64,000 nucleotides of DNA from CAWFXC01 sp963819735 (lineage in GTDB: Bacteria; Actinomycetota; Acidimicrobiia; IMCC26256; DASPTH01): positions 1,426,001 through 1,490,000 of the forward strand of contig CAWFXC010000001.1 of NCBI GenBank assembly GCA_963819735.1, written 5' to 3'. Of this stretch, positions 53,606-62,745 are shown piece by piece (position 1 is the stretch's first letter; each line of letters starts with the position of its first letter). A model generated the notes under the pieces. It had not been told where the DNA came from. It saw nothing but the letters and a program-made list of their open reading frames with translations, and did not search any database. Made by a program: the position numbers and the translations under genes.

Positions 53606-54853
53606 GTGTACGAGGAACCCCCGGCCGGTTCCGACGGGCCGCTCACCGGGATCCGCGTCGTCGACGTCACGCGTGCCCGCTCCGGCCCTACGTGTGTGCG
53701 CCAACTCGCCGACCTCGGTGCCGACGTGATCTCGGTGCAGGCCCCGGGCGGGGGCGGCGACTTCACCTCGCAGGGCTCCGACGGTTCGAACCTGCAACGC
53801 AACAAGCGATCGATCGAGGTCGACCTCACGCGCGCCGACGGCCTCGCGGTGTTCCTACGCCTCGTCGCACGCGCCGACGTGCTCGTCGAGAACTACCGTC
53901 CCGCGGTCAAGTACCGCCTCGGCATCGATCCCGACGCGGTGTGGGCCGTGAACCCGGGCCTCGTCTACGCCAGCATCTCCGGCTTCGGGCAGGACGGTCC
54001 CTACGCGGCCCGGCCCGGCGTCGATCAGATCGCCCAGGGCCTCGGTGGGCTCATGAGCGTGACCGGACCGCCCGGTGGCGGTCCCTGGCGCGCCGGCATC
54101 GCGGTCTCCGACACCGCCGCCGGGACCTTCCTGACCCAGGGAGTCCTGGCCGCGCTCATCGCTCGGACCCGTACCGGTCGGGGTCAGTGGGTGCACACGT
54201 CGCTGATCGAATCGATGATCAACTTCATGGACTTCCAGGCCGCGCGTTGGCTCATCGACCGCGACGTCGCCGGCCAGGCCGGCAACCAGCACCCCACGAT
54301 CGTGCCGATGGGTACCTTCCCCACCGCCGACGGCCATCTCAACGTCGCTCCGCTCGGCGACTTCGCCGGGTTCTGTGCGCTCGTCGACGCTCCCGAACTC
54401 GCGCGCGATCCGCGCTTCGCCGACAACGCCGGCCGGCGCGAGCACCGGGCCGAGTTGGAGGCCGAGCTCGGTGAGGTGCTGCGCCGCCGCACCAGCGCCG
54501 AGTGGATGGAGCGACTGGCCGAGGTCGTGCCGTGCGGGCCGGTGCTCGCGCTCGACGAGGTGTTCGAGGATCCGCAAGTGCAGCACCTGAACCTCACGCG
54601 CACCGTCGACCACCCGACGCGCGGTTCGATCGAGGTGTTGCGGCTGCCGCTCACCTTCAGTGACACGCCCGCGCGCATACGGTCGGGCCCGCCCGAGAAC
54701 GGCGCGCACACACTCGAGGTGCTCGCGGAGCTCGGCTACCCCGACACCGAGATCGACGCCCTCCTCGCCGCCGGCGCCGTCGCCGCCGGCGCGACGAAGA
54801 GCGGCGCGGTCGACAACGGCGCGATCAACAACGAGGAGAGCCGCCAGTCGTGA
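53606..54853 (+). CDS. Family III CoA transferase (CaiB/BaiF)
   Basis: A 415-residue protein from GTG 53606. The family start is LTGIRVVDVTRARSGPTCVR with LADLGADVISVQ; then RNKRSIEVDLT, VLVENYRPAVKYRLGID, and LVYASISGFGQDGPYAARPG followed by the catalytic aspartate in VDQIAQGLGGLMSVTG. The lid has GRGQWVHTSLIESM. It transfers CoA between carboxylic acids; the substrate pair is unknown. The last 30 residues are Ala/Gly/Asn repeats. It overlaps the crotonase gene by four bases (GTGA), so the two probably act in one acyl-CoA route. Confidence 0.9.
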   Translation: MYEEPPAGSDGPLTGIRVVDVTRARSGPTCVRQLADLGADVISVQAPGGGGDFTSQGSDGSNLQRNKRSIEVDLTRADGLAVFLRLVARADVLVENYRPAVKYRLGIDPDAVWAVNPGLVYASISGFGQDGPYAARPGVDQIAQGLGGLMSVTGPPGGGPWRAGIAVSDTAAGTFLTQGVLAALIARTRTGRGQWVHTSLIESMINFMDFQAARWLIDRDVAGQAGNQHPTIVPMGTFPTADGHLNVAPLGDFAGFCALVDAPELARDPRFADNAGRREHRAELEAELGEVLRRRTSAEWMERLAEVVPCGPVLALDEVFEDPQVQHLNLTRTVDHPTRGSIEVLRLPLTFSDTPARIRSGPPENGAHTLEVLAELGYPDTEIDALLAAGAVAAGATKSGAVDNGAINNEESRQS

Positions 54854-55669
54854 GCACCGAGAGCCCCGCCGACCTCGACACCGGTACCGACAAGATGCTC
54901 GCCCACGTGGAGGGCGGCATCGGTTGGATGACCTACAACAACCCGGCGCGTCTCAACGCGATGTCCCACGAGATGCAGCTCGCGGTGCCACGCATCCTGC
55001 AAGCGTTCGCCGACGATCCCGACGTGCACGTGATCGTCGTACGCGGCGCCGGTGACCGGGCGTTCGTGTCGGGCGCCGACATCTCCGAGTTCGGGGGCAA
55101 GCGCACCACCGTGGCCGCCCGCGCGGAGTACGACGATGCGCTCGCGCAGGCGTGGCGCTCGTGGCGCGAGGTCGACAAGCCGATCATCGCGATGATCCGT
55201 GGCTACTGCATCGGTGGCGGGCTCCTGACCGCGATGAAGACTGACATCCGGATCGCAGCCGAGGGCAGCCAGTTCGGCATTCCCGCGGCAAAGTTGGGGC
55301 TCGGGTACGCGTTCGGTGGCGTCGAGGAGTTGCTCGCGCTCGTCGGTCCGTCGTGGGCCTCGGAGATCCTGTTCTCGGCCCGGCGCCTCTCGGCCGACGA
55401 AGCCCTGCGCATCGGATTGGTGAACCGGGTCGTGGCCGTCGATCAACTCGAAGCCGCGGTCCGGGAACTGGCGGCGACCATCGCCGCCAACGCGCCCCTC
55501 ACGGTGAAGGCGTGCAAAGTCGCGATCCGCGAAGCGCAGCGCGAGCCGTCGACGCGCGACGTGGCTCCGGGTCGATCAGATGGTCGAGGACTGCTTCCGC
55601 TCCGACGACTACCGCGAGGGTCAAGCCGCGTTCGCCGAGAAGCGCCCGCCGCGCTTCCGCGGCCGTTGA
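54850..55669 (+). pseudogene. Crotonase (enoyl-CoA hydratase/isomerase) family, frameshift near the 3' end
   Basis: From GTG 54850 the protein is a crotonase: GWMTYNNPARLNAMS, VIVVRGAGDRAFVSGADISE (oxyanion loop), MIRGYCIGGGLLTAMKTD and FGIPAAKLGLGYAFGGVEEL. After residue 235 (STRDVA) the frame shifts +1 around 55561-55572; the expected C-terminus (RVDQMVEDCFRSDDYREGQA, then AFAEKRPPRFRGR) is encoded in the next frame and ends at 55669. Unshifted, the frame runs on into the following gene and yields a false fusion. Both glutamates of classical hydratases are replaced (by Leu and Ala), so another crotonase chemistry is likely. Mutation and consensus error cannot be told apart. Confidence 0.8.
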
Positions 55670-56049
55670 CGCGGCCGACGCCGCGGGCCGCGCTCACGCG
55701 GGTCCGCAAGCTCTGTCTCGCGCTCCCCGACGTCGTCGAGCGGCCCAGCCACGAAGCGCCCACGTTCTTCTACCGGGGGAAGAAGTCGTTCCTGATGTTC
55801 CACGACGATCATCACGGCGACGGCCGGTTGGCCATCTGGTGCCACGCACCGCCGGGCGTGCAGGCGCTGCTGGTCACCGAGGAGCCGCAGCGTTTCTTCG
55901 TGCCCGCCTACGTGGGCCACCGGGGATGGATCGGGGTGCGCCTCGACGTCGACGTCGACTGGGAGGAGGTCGGCGGGATCGTGCGCGACGCGTACCTCAT
56001 GGTCGTTCCGGCCAGGGTGGCCGCCGCGCTGCGCGCTGCCGACGGGTGA
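55666..56049 (+). CDS. MmcQ/YjbR family protein
   Basis: A 127-residue protein from TTG 55666, overlapping the true end of the crotonase gene (TTGA). It has the YjbR double-wing core: ALTRVRKLCLALPDVVERPS, HEAPTFFYRGKKSFLMFHDD, LAIWCHAPPGVQALLVTEEP and FVPAYVGHRGWIGVRLDVD, ending IVRDAYLMVVPARVAAAL. The family is a putative DNA-binding-like fold of unknown role. It shares its frame with the first part of the crotonase gene only because of the frameshift. Confidence 0.78.
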   Translation: MTRPTPRAALTRVRKLCLALPDVVERPSHEAPTFFYRGKKSFLMFHDDHHGDGRLAIWCHAPPGVQALLVTEEPQRFFVPAYVGHRGWIGVRLDVDVDWEEVGGIVRDAYLMVVPARVAAALRAADG

Positions 56050-56085
56050 GGCGGCGGGCCGATCCCGCAACTCGGGCCGACGGCT

Positions 56086-56268
56086 TCAGTTGGGCGGTCG
56101 GCCGGTGCGGGCGATCACGGTGAACCCGTAGAAGAGCAGGAACACCCCGACCGCGATGGTGAGGAAGTTGAACGCCGAGGCCCCGCGATTGGCAGCGTCG
56201 ATCACGTTGAGGACCAGCACCGCGATCCCCGAGATCGCCATGACCATTCCCCGATTGCGTTCCGGCAT
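56086..56268 (-). CDS. Small membrane protein (60 aa)
   Basis: A 60-residue protein with two hydrophobic segments, MVMAISGIAVLVLNVIDAAN and FNFLTIAVGVFLLFYGFTVI, and a short basic tail (ARTGRPPN). It lies nine bases after the ornithine aminotransferase stop in the same direction. No family is recognised; codon use matches the neighbours. Confidence 0.65.
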   Translation of the reverse strand: MPERNRGMVMAISGIAVLVLNVIDAANRGASAFNFLTIAVGVFLLFYGFTVIARTGRPPN

Positions 56269-56277
56269 GCGCCGAAG

Positions 56278-57519
56278 CTAGCCAGCGGCGTCGGACCAGA
56301 CCATCCGGGTGACCGCGATGATGCGATCTACGCCCCAGTCGAGATCGGCCTCGTCGATGACGAGTGGGGGCGCCAGCCGCAAGGTGTGTTCGTGGGCGTT
56401 GTTGGTGAGCACGCGTTGACGGAGCACCTGCTCGGCCAGGACGCGCGCCGGCGGCATCCGGTGTTCCAGTTCGATGCCGGCCCAGAGCCCACGACCCCGT
56501 ACTTCGGTGACGCCGTGCCCGAGCAACTCCCGCAGCCGGTCCTGGAGGTGGGCGCCGAGTCGTTCACTGCGACGCTGGTACTCACCGGTCGCGAGCATCG
56601 CGATCACCTCCTGTCCGATCGCGCACGCGAGCGGATTGCCGCCGAACGTGCTCCCGTGCGAACCGGGTGAGAGCACACCCAACACGTCGCGCGAGCCGAC
56701 GACGGCCGAGAGCGGCACGATCCCACCGCCCAGCGCCTTGCCGAGCAGGTAGAGATCCGGTTGCACGCCTTCGTGGTCGCACGCGAACGTGCGGCCCGTA
56801 CGGGCCAGGCCGGATTGGATCTCGTCGGCGACGAACAACACACCTCGCTCGGTGCACACGCGGCGGACGTCGCGCAGGTAGCCGAGCGGAGGTACGACGA
56901 CTCCGGCCTCGCCCTGGATCGGCTCGAGCAGGACCGCGACCGTGGTGTCGTCGACCGCGTCGGCCAATGCGTCGGCGTCGCCGAACGGCACCGACACGAA
57001 CCCGGGAGTGAACGGGCCGAATCCGGAGCGCGTATCGGGGTCGCTGGAGAAGCCGGCGATGGTGGTGGTGCGGCCGTGGAAGTTGTCGGCGCACACGATG
57101 ATCGTGGCCTGATCGGCGGGCACGCCCTTGACCGCGTAGCCCCAACGCCGGGCCACCTTGATCGCGGTCTCCACCGCTTCCGCCCCGGTGTTCATCGGCA
57201 GGACCATGTCCATTTCGCACAGCGCGGCGAGCGCCGCGCAGAACGGCTCGAGGTTGTCGGTGCCGTAGGCCCGGCTGGCGAGGGTGAACCGCGTCAGCTG
57301 GCGCTGCGCGGTCGCCACCAACCGGGGGTGGCAGTGCCCGAAGTTCAACGCGGAGTACGCGGAGAGGAAGTCGAGGTAGCGGTCGCCGCGGTCGTCCTGG
57401 ACCCACGCCCCACTGCCGGAGGTGAGCGTCACCGGCAACGGGTCGTAGTTCCGCGCGCAATGCGTCTCGGCGGGTCCGTCGACGAGCGGGCCCACCCGGG
57501 TGAGCACGTTGCCGGTCAT
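56278..57519 (-). CDS. rocD: Ornithine aminotransferase (class III PLP enzyme)
   Basis: A 413-residue protein from ATG 57519. Features: NYDPLPVTLTSGSGAWVQD, the PLP site NTGAEAVETAIKVARRWGY, FHGRTTTIAGFSSD, EPIQGEAGVVVPP, ADEIQSGLARTGR and the Schiff-base lysine in LLGKALGGG. It transfers the delta-amino group of ornithine to 2-oxoglutarate, giving glutamate semialdehyde / pyrroline-5-carboxylate, the substrate of the PutA encoded divergently. It overlaps the guanidino-enzyme gene upstream by four bases. Other class III aminotransferases cannot be excluded, but the context makes rocD very likely. Confidence 0.93.
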   Translation of the reverse strand: MTGNVLTRVGPLVDGPAETHCARNYDPLPVTLTSGSGAWVQDDRGDRYLDFLSAYSALNFGHCHPRLVATAQRQLTRFTLASRAYGTDNLEPFCAALAALCEMDMVLPMNTGAEAVETAIKVARRWGYAVKGVPADQATIIVCADNFHGRTTTIAGFSSDPDTRSGFGPFTPGFVSVPFGDADALADAVDDTTVAVLLEPIQGEAGVVVPPLGYLRDVRRVCTERGVLFVADEIQSGLARTGRTFACDHEGVQPDLYLLGKALGGGIVPLSAVVGSRDVLGVLSPGSHGSTFGGNPLACAIGQEVIAMLATGEYQRRSERLGAHLQDRLRELLGHGVTEVRGRGLWAGIELEHRMPPARVLAEQVLRQRVLTNNAHEHTLRLAPPLVIDEADLDWGVDRIIAVTRMVWSDAAG

Positions 57520-58367
57520 CGGAGCTCCAACGTGCAGCACTTCACGCTGCCACCGGCTTTCAGGAACTCCGACATGTCGACCGGGACCGGTTCGAGGCCA
57601 CGGGCGCGGAGGAGCTCGGGCATCCCCAACGCGGCGGCGGGGAACACCGCGTGCCGGCCATCGGAGATCGTGTTGAGCCCGAGCACGCACGCGTCGGGTT
57701 CGCGCACCCGCATCGTCTCCGGGAAGAGGCGTTCGATCACGCAGCGACTGCCGGGAGAGAACGCGGGAGGGAAGTACGCGACCGTTCGTTCGTCGAGCAC
57801 GCAGAGCGCGGTGTCGAGATGGTAGAAGCGCGGGTCGACGAGGCGGAGGCTCACCACCGGCCGGCCGAGGAACTCCTGCAGCTCGCCGTGGGCGGCCCGG
57901 CTGGTGCGGAACCCGAAACCCGCCAGCACGATCGACCCCGCGAACGCGATGTCGCCTTCGCCTTCGCAGATCGACCGCGCCTGCCGCACCTCGGAGAACT
58001 CGCCGTGGCCGAACCACTGACGGTACGGCTCCTGCTCGGGCGCGCGCTCGGGGTGCCGAAAGCGCGAGGTGAGGACACGTCCGTGGTCGACGATCGCGCT
58101 GTTGGCGCTGAACACCATGTCGGGCGCGCCCGGAATCGGCTCGACGATCTCGACCGCGTGGCCGAGCCGCCGGTACGTGGCGACGAGCTCTTCCCACTGC
58201 CGCATGGCGCGGGCGTGGTCGACGGGCACGGTTCGATCCATCCACGGATTGATCGAGTAGGTGACGTCGAAGTAGCGGGGCGGACACATGAGGAACCGTT
58301 TGCGCCGCAAATCGCGCTCCGGTGACCTGCGGGACATCGGCGCGACTTCGAGCAGCGGTACCGTCAT
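57516..58367 (-). CDS. Guanidino-group-modifying enzyme (DDAH/arginine deiminase-like)
   Basis: A 283-residue pentein-fold enzyme from ATG 58367; MSRRSPERD ten residues in is an alternative start. Motifs: FLMCPPRYFDVTYSINPWM, PDMVFSANSAIV, ICEGEGDIAFAG, the catalytic histidine in DPRFYHLDTALCVLD, and the nucleophilic cysteine in GGSVKCCTLELR at the end. The family hydrolyses arginine or methylarginine, giving citrulline, or ornithine in arginine dihydrolases. Translational coupling to ornithine aminotransferase suggests that the product may be ornithine. The Lrp-type gene is divergent, 65 bases away. Confidence 0.88.
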   Translation of the reverse strand: MTVPLLEVAPMSRRSPERDLRRKRFLMCPPRYFDVTYSINPWMDRTVPVDHARAMRQWEELVATYRRLGHAVEIVEPIPGAPDMVFSANSAIVDHGRVLTSRFRHPERAPEQEPYRQWFGHGEFSEVRQARSICEGEGDIAFAGSIVLAGFGFRTSRAAHGELQEFLGRPVVSLRLVDPRFYHLDTALCVLDERTVAYFPPAFSPGSRCVIERLFPETMRVREPDACVLGLNTISDGRHAVFPAAALGMPELLRARGLEPVPVDMSEFLKAGGSVKCCTLELR

Positions 58368-58432
58368 CTGGAGACCGTACGGGTCTCGACCACGGAGTGC
58401 AGCCGAGTTCCGTTGCGAAGAACGGAGAATCG

Positions 58433-58894
58433 TTGCGTATCGACGACCTCGACCGGCAGATCGTTGCAGAGCTCGTCCGCGACGCCCGCCAGAGCTACGC
58501 CGCCATCGGCGAACGCGTCGGGTTGTCGGCGTCGGCGGTCAAGCGGCGGATGGACCGGTTGCGCCGCGATGGCGCGGTCATCGGCTTCTCGGCGGTGCTG
58601 CATCCGGAGATCGCCGGTGCGACCGAGGCCTTCGTCGAGCTGTACTGCCAAGGACCGGTCGCGCCCGACATCATCGCCCGGACGCTCGATCGCTACCCGC
58701 AGGTGATCGCGGCCTACCTGGTGAGTGGTGAACCGGATGCGCTGGTGCACCTGCGCACCGGCAGCGTGGCCGAGCTCGACGAGGTGCTCGAACAGATCCG
58801 GGTCGACCTGCGGGCCGAGCGAACGCGCAGCTCCATCGTTCTGGCCCCACTCCTGAAACGTCCGCCGTCGCTGTCGAGGTCGAACGACGGATGA
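58433..58894 (+). CDS. Lrp/AsnC family transcriptional regulator
   Basis: A 153-residue regulator from TTG 58433 (GGAGA a few bases upstream); an upstream extension is open but unlike protein. The helix-turn-helix is IDDLDRQIVAELVRDARQSY then IGERVGLSASAVKRRMDRL; the ligand (RAM) domain has AVIGFSAVLHPEIAGATEAF and VIAAYLVSGEPDALVHLRT. It probably senses proline, arginine or ornithine and controls the divergent rocD unit and putA. It overlaps putA by four bases (ATGA). Confidence 0.9.
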   Translation: MRIDDLDRQIVAELVRDARQSYAAIGERVGLSASAVKRRMDRLRRDGAVIGFSAVLHPEIAGATEAFVELYCQGPVAPDIIARTLDRYPQVIAAYLVSGEPDALVHLRTGSVAELDEVLEQIRVDLRAERTRSSIVLAPLLKRPPSLSRSNDG

Positions 58895-61875
58895 GCGACC
58901 GGCCCCAGCCCGCGATCGAGCGCGTCGCCCGGGAGCTGGCGGCGGCCGGCGAGGGTACGGCGGTGGGCGCGTTCCACCTGGGCTGGTGGAACGAGCGGAT
59001 GCTCGAGTGGGCGTTCGACCATCCCGAGTTCAAGACCCAGCTGTTCCGGTTCGTCGACGTGTTCCCGGCCTGCCGCGACGCCGCCGACGTCTTGCGCCAT
59101 CTCTCCGAGTACTTCGACGGGGTCCGCACTCCCCGCGCGGTCGAGCTCGGCCTCGACGTCGCCGAGCAGGTGCCGCTCGGGCGCACGGTGTCGGCCGCGG
59201 TGGCGAGGCGAAACATCCGGCGCATGGCGCGGCAATTCATCGCCGGTTCCGGTCCGGAATCGGCGTTGCCCACGTTGGCGCGGCTGTGGAAGGGAGGCGA
59301 GAGCACCACCGTCGACCTGCTCGGCGAGAAGGTGGTGAACGAGGCGGAAGCGCAGCGTTACGTGGATCGTCTGATCGAGCTGATCGATGTGTTGATCGTC
59401 GGCACGAAGGAGTGGGCGCCCCGCGACCAGCTCGAGCGCGATCCGTGGGGAACGATCCCGCGCGTGGACGTCTCGGTGAAGCCCACCGCGCTGTCGCCGC
59501 TCTTCTCCGCGCACACCGGCCCCGAAGCCCTGGAGGGCGCATCGGCCCGGCTGCGCCCGGTGCTCGTACGGGCGCGAACGCGCGGCGCGACCGTGCACCT
59601 CGACACCGAGCACGACGAGACCAAGGACCTGACCTACGAACTGCTGCGTCGCATCGGGTCGGAGTTCCCCGACGTGCAGCTCGGGTGCGTTGTCCAGGCC
59701 TACCGGCGCGACTCCGAGGCCGATCTCCGTGCGCTGGTGCAGTGGTCGGCGACCGCGCTGCAGGTTCCGCTGCGCATCCGGTTGGTGAAGGGTGCGTACT
59801 GGGACCACGAGGAGATCGTCGCCGGGGCTGCCGGTTGGCCGTTTCCGTTGTTCGCCGACAAAGCCGACACCGACGCGAACTTCGAACGCTGCACCCGGCA
59901 CCTGATCGACCACGCCGGTGAGGTGCGACCGGCGATCGCCACGCACAACCTGCGCAGCCTCGCGCACGCGATCGCGTACGCGCGCGAACGCGGGCTCGAG
60001 CAGTCGGGACTCGAGCTCCAACTGCTCTACGGCATGGCCGAGCCCGTACACACCGCGCTCGCGCGCGGCGGGTACCGCGTGCGCGTCTATGCGCCGGTGG
60101 GGGAGCTCGTGCCGGGGATCGCGTACCTCGTGCGGCGGCTGCTCGAGAACACGTCGAACGAGAGCTTCGTACGGCATCGCTTCGCGGAGGGGAAGGAGCT
60201 CGACGATCTGATCCGCGCGCCCGTCGCCACCGAGGGCGTGATCGCCGACGTCGACGTCGACGCCGCAGCTCCCGTCCGCCTCGCCACCGATCCAGCCGCG
60301 CCGGGCCCGTTCGTGAACGAGCCCCACGCCGAGCTCCGGCGGCGACCGGCACGGGCGGCCGCGATGCAGAGCGTGGGGAACGTCGCGCAGGCGCTCGGGT
60401 TCGATGCCCCGGTCCTGATCGACGGGCGCGCGGTCGCGACCGACGGTGAGATCGTGTCGGTCGACCCCGGGCAGTACGACCGTGTCGTCTGCACGAGCGG
60501 GCGCGCGGGCGCCGAGCATGCCGACGAGGCGCTCGAAGTTGCCGGCCGCGCCGGGAGCGCGTGGCGTGCGACGCCGTGGGCCGAGCGCGTCGCGGTGTTG
60601 TTCCGCGCCGCGGCGCTCATGCGGGCACGTCGCGGCGAACTGGCCGCGCTCGAGGTCTTCGAGGCCGGGAAGCCGCTCGGCGAAGCCGACGCCGACGTGT
60701 GCGAGGCGATCGACTTCTGCGAGTACTACGGACGGGAAGCGCTGCGCATCGGCGCCGGCACCCGAGTGGGTCAGGCGCCGGGAGAGGCGAATGCGTACGT
60801 CTACGAACCGCGCGGGATCGGGGTGGTGATCGCGCCGTGGAACTTCCCGCTCGCCATCCCCACCGGGATGGTGACGGCCGCGCTCGTCGCCGGCAACGCG
60901 GTGCTGTTCAAGCCGGCGGAGCAGACGCCGGGCGTCGCGCTCCGGCTGGTCGAGATCCTGCACGAGGCCGGCGTGCCGCCGGGAGCGCTCGCGTTCCTCC
61001 CCGGCCTCGGCGAGGATGTCGGGGCGTACCTCGTGGAACACCCGGCGGTGTCATTCGTCGCGTTCACCGGGTCGCGGGCCGTCGGCCTGCACATCATCGA
61101 ACGGGCCGCGGTGGTGAAGCCCGGGCAACGGCACGTGAAGCGCGTGGTGGCCGAGATGGGCGGGAAGAACCCGATCGTGGTCGACACCGATGCCGACCTC
61201 GACGTGGCGGTGCCCGCGATCGCCCAGAGTGCGTTCGCGTACGCGGGCCAGAAGTGTTCGGCGGCGTCGCGGTTGATCGTGCTCGACTCGGTGTTCGACG
61301 AGGTCGTCGAACGGCTGCTGGGCGCGACCGCCATCGTTCCGGTCGGGTCCGCCGCGGAGCTCCGCACCGTGTGCGGACCATTGATCGATGCCGACGCTCA
61401 TGAGCGGCTGGTGCGATACCGATCGATCGCGCGCGAGGAGGGGGAGGTCATCATCGAACGCGACGACGTGCCCGACGGCGGGTGGTACGTCGGACCGTCG
61501 CTGGTCGTCACGCCCGATTCGCACGCGCGCGTGGCCACGGAGGAGATCTTCGGGCCGCTGCTCACGATGCTCCGCGCCGACGACTTCGACCACGCGCTCG
61601 CGATCGCGAACGACAGCGACTACGCGCTCACCGCGGGTCTGTTCTCGCGATCGCCTTCGCGCATTGCTGCCGCCGGCCGACGACTGCAGGCCGGCAACCT
61701 CTACGTGAACCGCGGGATCACCGGCGCGCTCGTCGGGCGTCAGCCGTTCGGCGGCTTCGGGCTCTCCGGCGTGGGATCCAAGGCGGGCGGGCCGGACTAT
61801 CTGCTCCAGTTCGTGGAGCCACGCGTCGTCACCGAGAACACCGCGCGCCAGGGTTTCGCGCCCGAGCCGGACTGA
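58891..61875 (+). CDS. putA: Bifunctional proline dehydrogenase / pyrroline-5-carboxylate dehydrogenase
   Basis: A 994-residue fusion. The FAD-dependent proline dehydrogenase barrel is in about residues 120-440: VDVSVKPTALSPL, VHLDTEHDETKDLTYELL, RIRLVKGAYWDHE, IATHNLRSLAHA and a late YRVRVYAPVGEL. The aldehyde dehydrogenase is in about 470-985: IAPWNFPLAIPTGMV, FTGSRAVGLHII, EMGGKNPIVV, and the catalytic Cys789 in GQKCSAASR, with FGPLL after it. It oxidises proline to glutamate and also takes pyrroline-5-carboxylate from ornithine aminotransferase. There is no N-terminal ribbon-helix-helix DNA-binding domain, so it is not a self-repressor; the Lrp protein encoded just upstream probably does that. 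Confidence 0.96.
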   Translation: MSDRPQPAIERVARELAAAGEGTAVGAFHLGWWNERMLEWAFDHPEFKTQLFRFVDVFPACRDAADVLRHLSEYFDGVRTPRAVELGLDVAEQVPLGRTVSAAVARRNIRRMARQFIAGSGPESALPTLARLWKGGESTTVDLLGEKVVNEAEAQRYVDRLIELIDVLIVGTKEWAPRDQLERDPWGTIPRVDVSVKPTALSPLFSAHTGPEALEGASARLRPVLVRARTRGATVHLDTEHDETKDLTYELLRRIGSEFPDVQLGCVVQAYRRDSEADLRALVQWSATALQVPLRIRLVKGAYWDHEEIVAGAAGWPFPLFADKADTDANFERCTRHLIDHAGEVRPAIATHNLRSLAHAIAYARERGLEQSGLELQLLYGMAEPVHTALARGGYRVRVYAPVGELVPGIAYLVRRLLENTSNESFVRHRFAEGKELDDLIRAPVATEGVIADVDVDAAAPVRLATDPAAPGPFVNEPHAELRRRPARAAAMQSVGNVAQALGFDAPVLIDGRAVATDGEIVSVDPGQYDRVVCTSGRAGAEHADEALEVAGRAGSAWRATPWAERVAVLFRAAALMRARRGELAALEVFEAGKPLGEADADVCEAIDFCEYYGREALRIGAGTRVGQAPGEANAYVYEPRGIGVVIAPWNFPLAIPTGMVTAALVAGNAVLFKPAEQTPGVALRLVEILHEAGVPPGALAFLPGLGEDVGAYLVEHPAVSFVAFTGSRAVGLHIIERAAVVKPGQRHVKRVVAEMGGKNPIVVDTDADLDVAVPAIAQSAFAYAGQKCSAASRLIVLDSVFDEVVERLLGATAIVPVGSAAELRTVCGPLIDADAHERLVRYRSIAREEGEVIIERDDVPDGGWYVGPSLVVTPDSHARVATEEIFGPLLTMLRADDFDHALAIANDSDYALTAGLFSRSPSRIAAAGRRLQAGNLYVNRGITGALVGRQPFGGFGLSGVGSKAGGPDYLLQFVEPRVVTENTARQGFAPEPD

Positions 61876-61948
61876 GTCGGTTGCCCACCGTCGGCCAGCT
61901 CGGCCGGTCGGGCTCCCGCACGCCCTTTGCTAGTGTCGCCGTTCGCTC

Positions 61949-62022
61949 GCGGGTGTAGTTCAGAGGCAGAACATCAGCTTCCCAAGCTGAGAACGCGAGT
62001 TCGATTCTCGTCACCCGCTCCA
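61949..62022 (+). tRNA. tRNA-Gly (anticodon CCC)
   Basis: A complete cloverleaf: acceptor GCGGGTG with CACCCGC, D arm TAGTTCAGAGGCAGAAC, anticodon stem-loop TCAGC-TTCCCAA-GCTGA, T arm GCGAGTTCGATTCTCGT, and encoded CCA (62020-62022). The DNA after it is accessory in character, as is common downstream of tRNA genes. Confidence 0.97.
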
Positions 62023-62193
62023 CCCGACTCCCCGCCTGGGTTCAGGCTTTCCGGTGTCTCGCTCCACTGCCGTCAGGGTCGCCCCGATTGTTCCATCGCG
62101 CGTCCATCGCGCGGGACAGGAAGGGTCTCCTAGCCAATCCGACACGCCTGCCTTTCGTGCAGAACGGCAGGTGGGAAGGCCGGCTCTACTGGG

Positions 62194-62745
62194 TTAGTCC
62201 GTTTCTTGCGCGCGCGTCGCCACGTGATCGAGGGCAGCGCGGAACGAGACTCCGATCGGGTGGCGTGTGCTCGTAAGGAAGCGTTGCGCGTACCAACTCG
62301 ACATTCGTTCGGCGAACTCAATGGCGTCCGTGGCTTGCTCGACGGTGGCGTCTGTGACGAGGGCGCCGTGCACGAATTCGCCGCGGGTTCGCACGATCCT
62401 GGTCTCCCAGACCTCCCAGGCGTTGCGCTCGTCGTCGGTAAGCGGTTCATCGAACGGTCCGTACCACTCGTCAACCTTCGCGAACGCTTTGGTCCAAGCA
62501 CTGTGGCCGAGCAGCTTCGAGCCCTTGCGCATGGCCTTATCCCATGGGAGCCCCTGCTCCAGGTAGTGCGGCGAGAGAACGAATTCGCGCATGAAGGCTT
62601 CGGCAGCTCGCACAGCCCAAACGAAGGCCGCGGACGTGAACTCGGCATCGAGAAGCCGCTGCGCCTCGAGGCGAGCGCCGACTGCTCGAGCGAACGCAGC
62701 ACGCAAGTGGCGATGCAGAGCGTCTTCTGCGGCGGGGCTCGCCAT
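62194..62745 (-). CDS. HEPN-like protein of unknown function
   Basis: A 183-residue, mostly helical protein from ATG 62745. The segment FTSAAFVWAVRAAEAFMREF resembles the first helix pair of HEPN domains, and VRTRGEFVHGALV carries an Rx4H-type motif (RGEFVH) as in HEPN ribonuclease sites. HEPN proteins include toxins, abortive-infection factors and CRISPR/RM-associated nucleases. A partner antitoxin (MNT) is not evident next to it. Assignment is by pattern only. The DNA has somewhat more A/T-ending codons than the core genes. Confidence 0.55.
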   Translation of the reverse strand: MASPAAEDALHRHLRAAFARAVGARLEAQRLLDAEFTSAAFVWAVRAAEAFMREFVLSPHYLEQGLPWDKAMRKGSKLLGHSAWTKAFAKVDEWYGPFDEPLTDDERNAWEVWETRIVRTRGEFVHGALVTDATVEQATDAIEFAERMSSWYAQRFLTSTRHPIGVSFRAALDHVATRAQETD

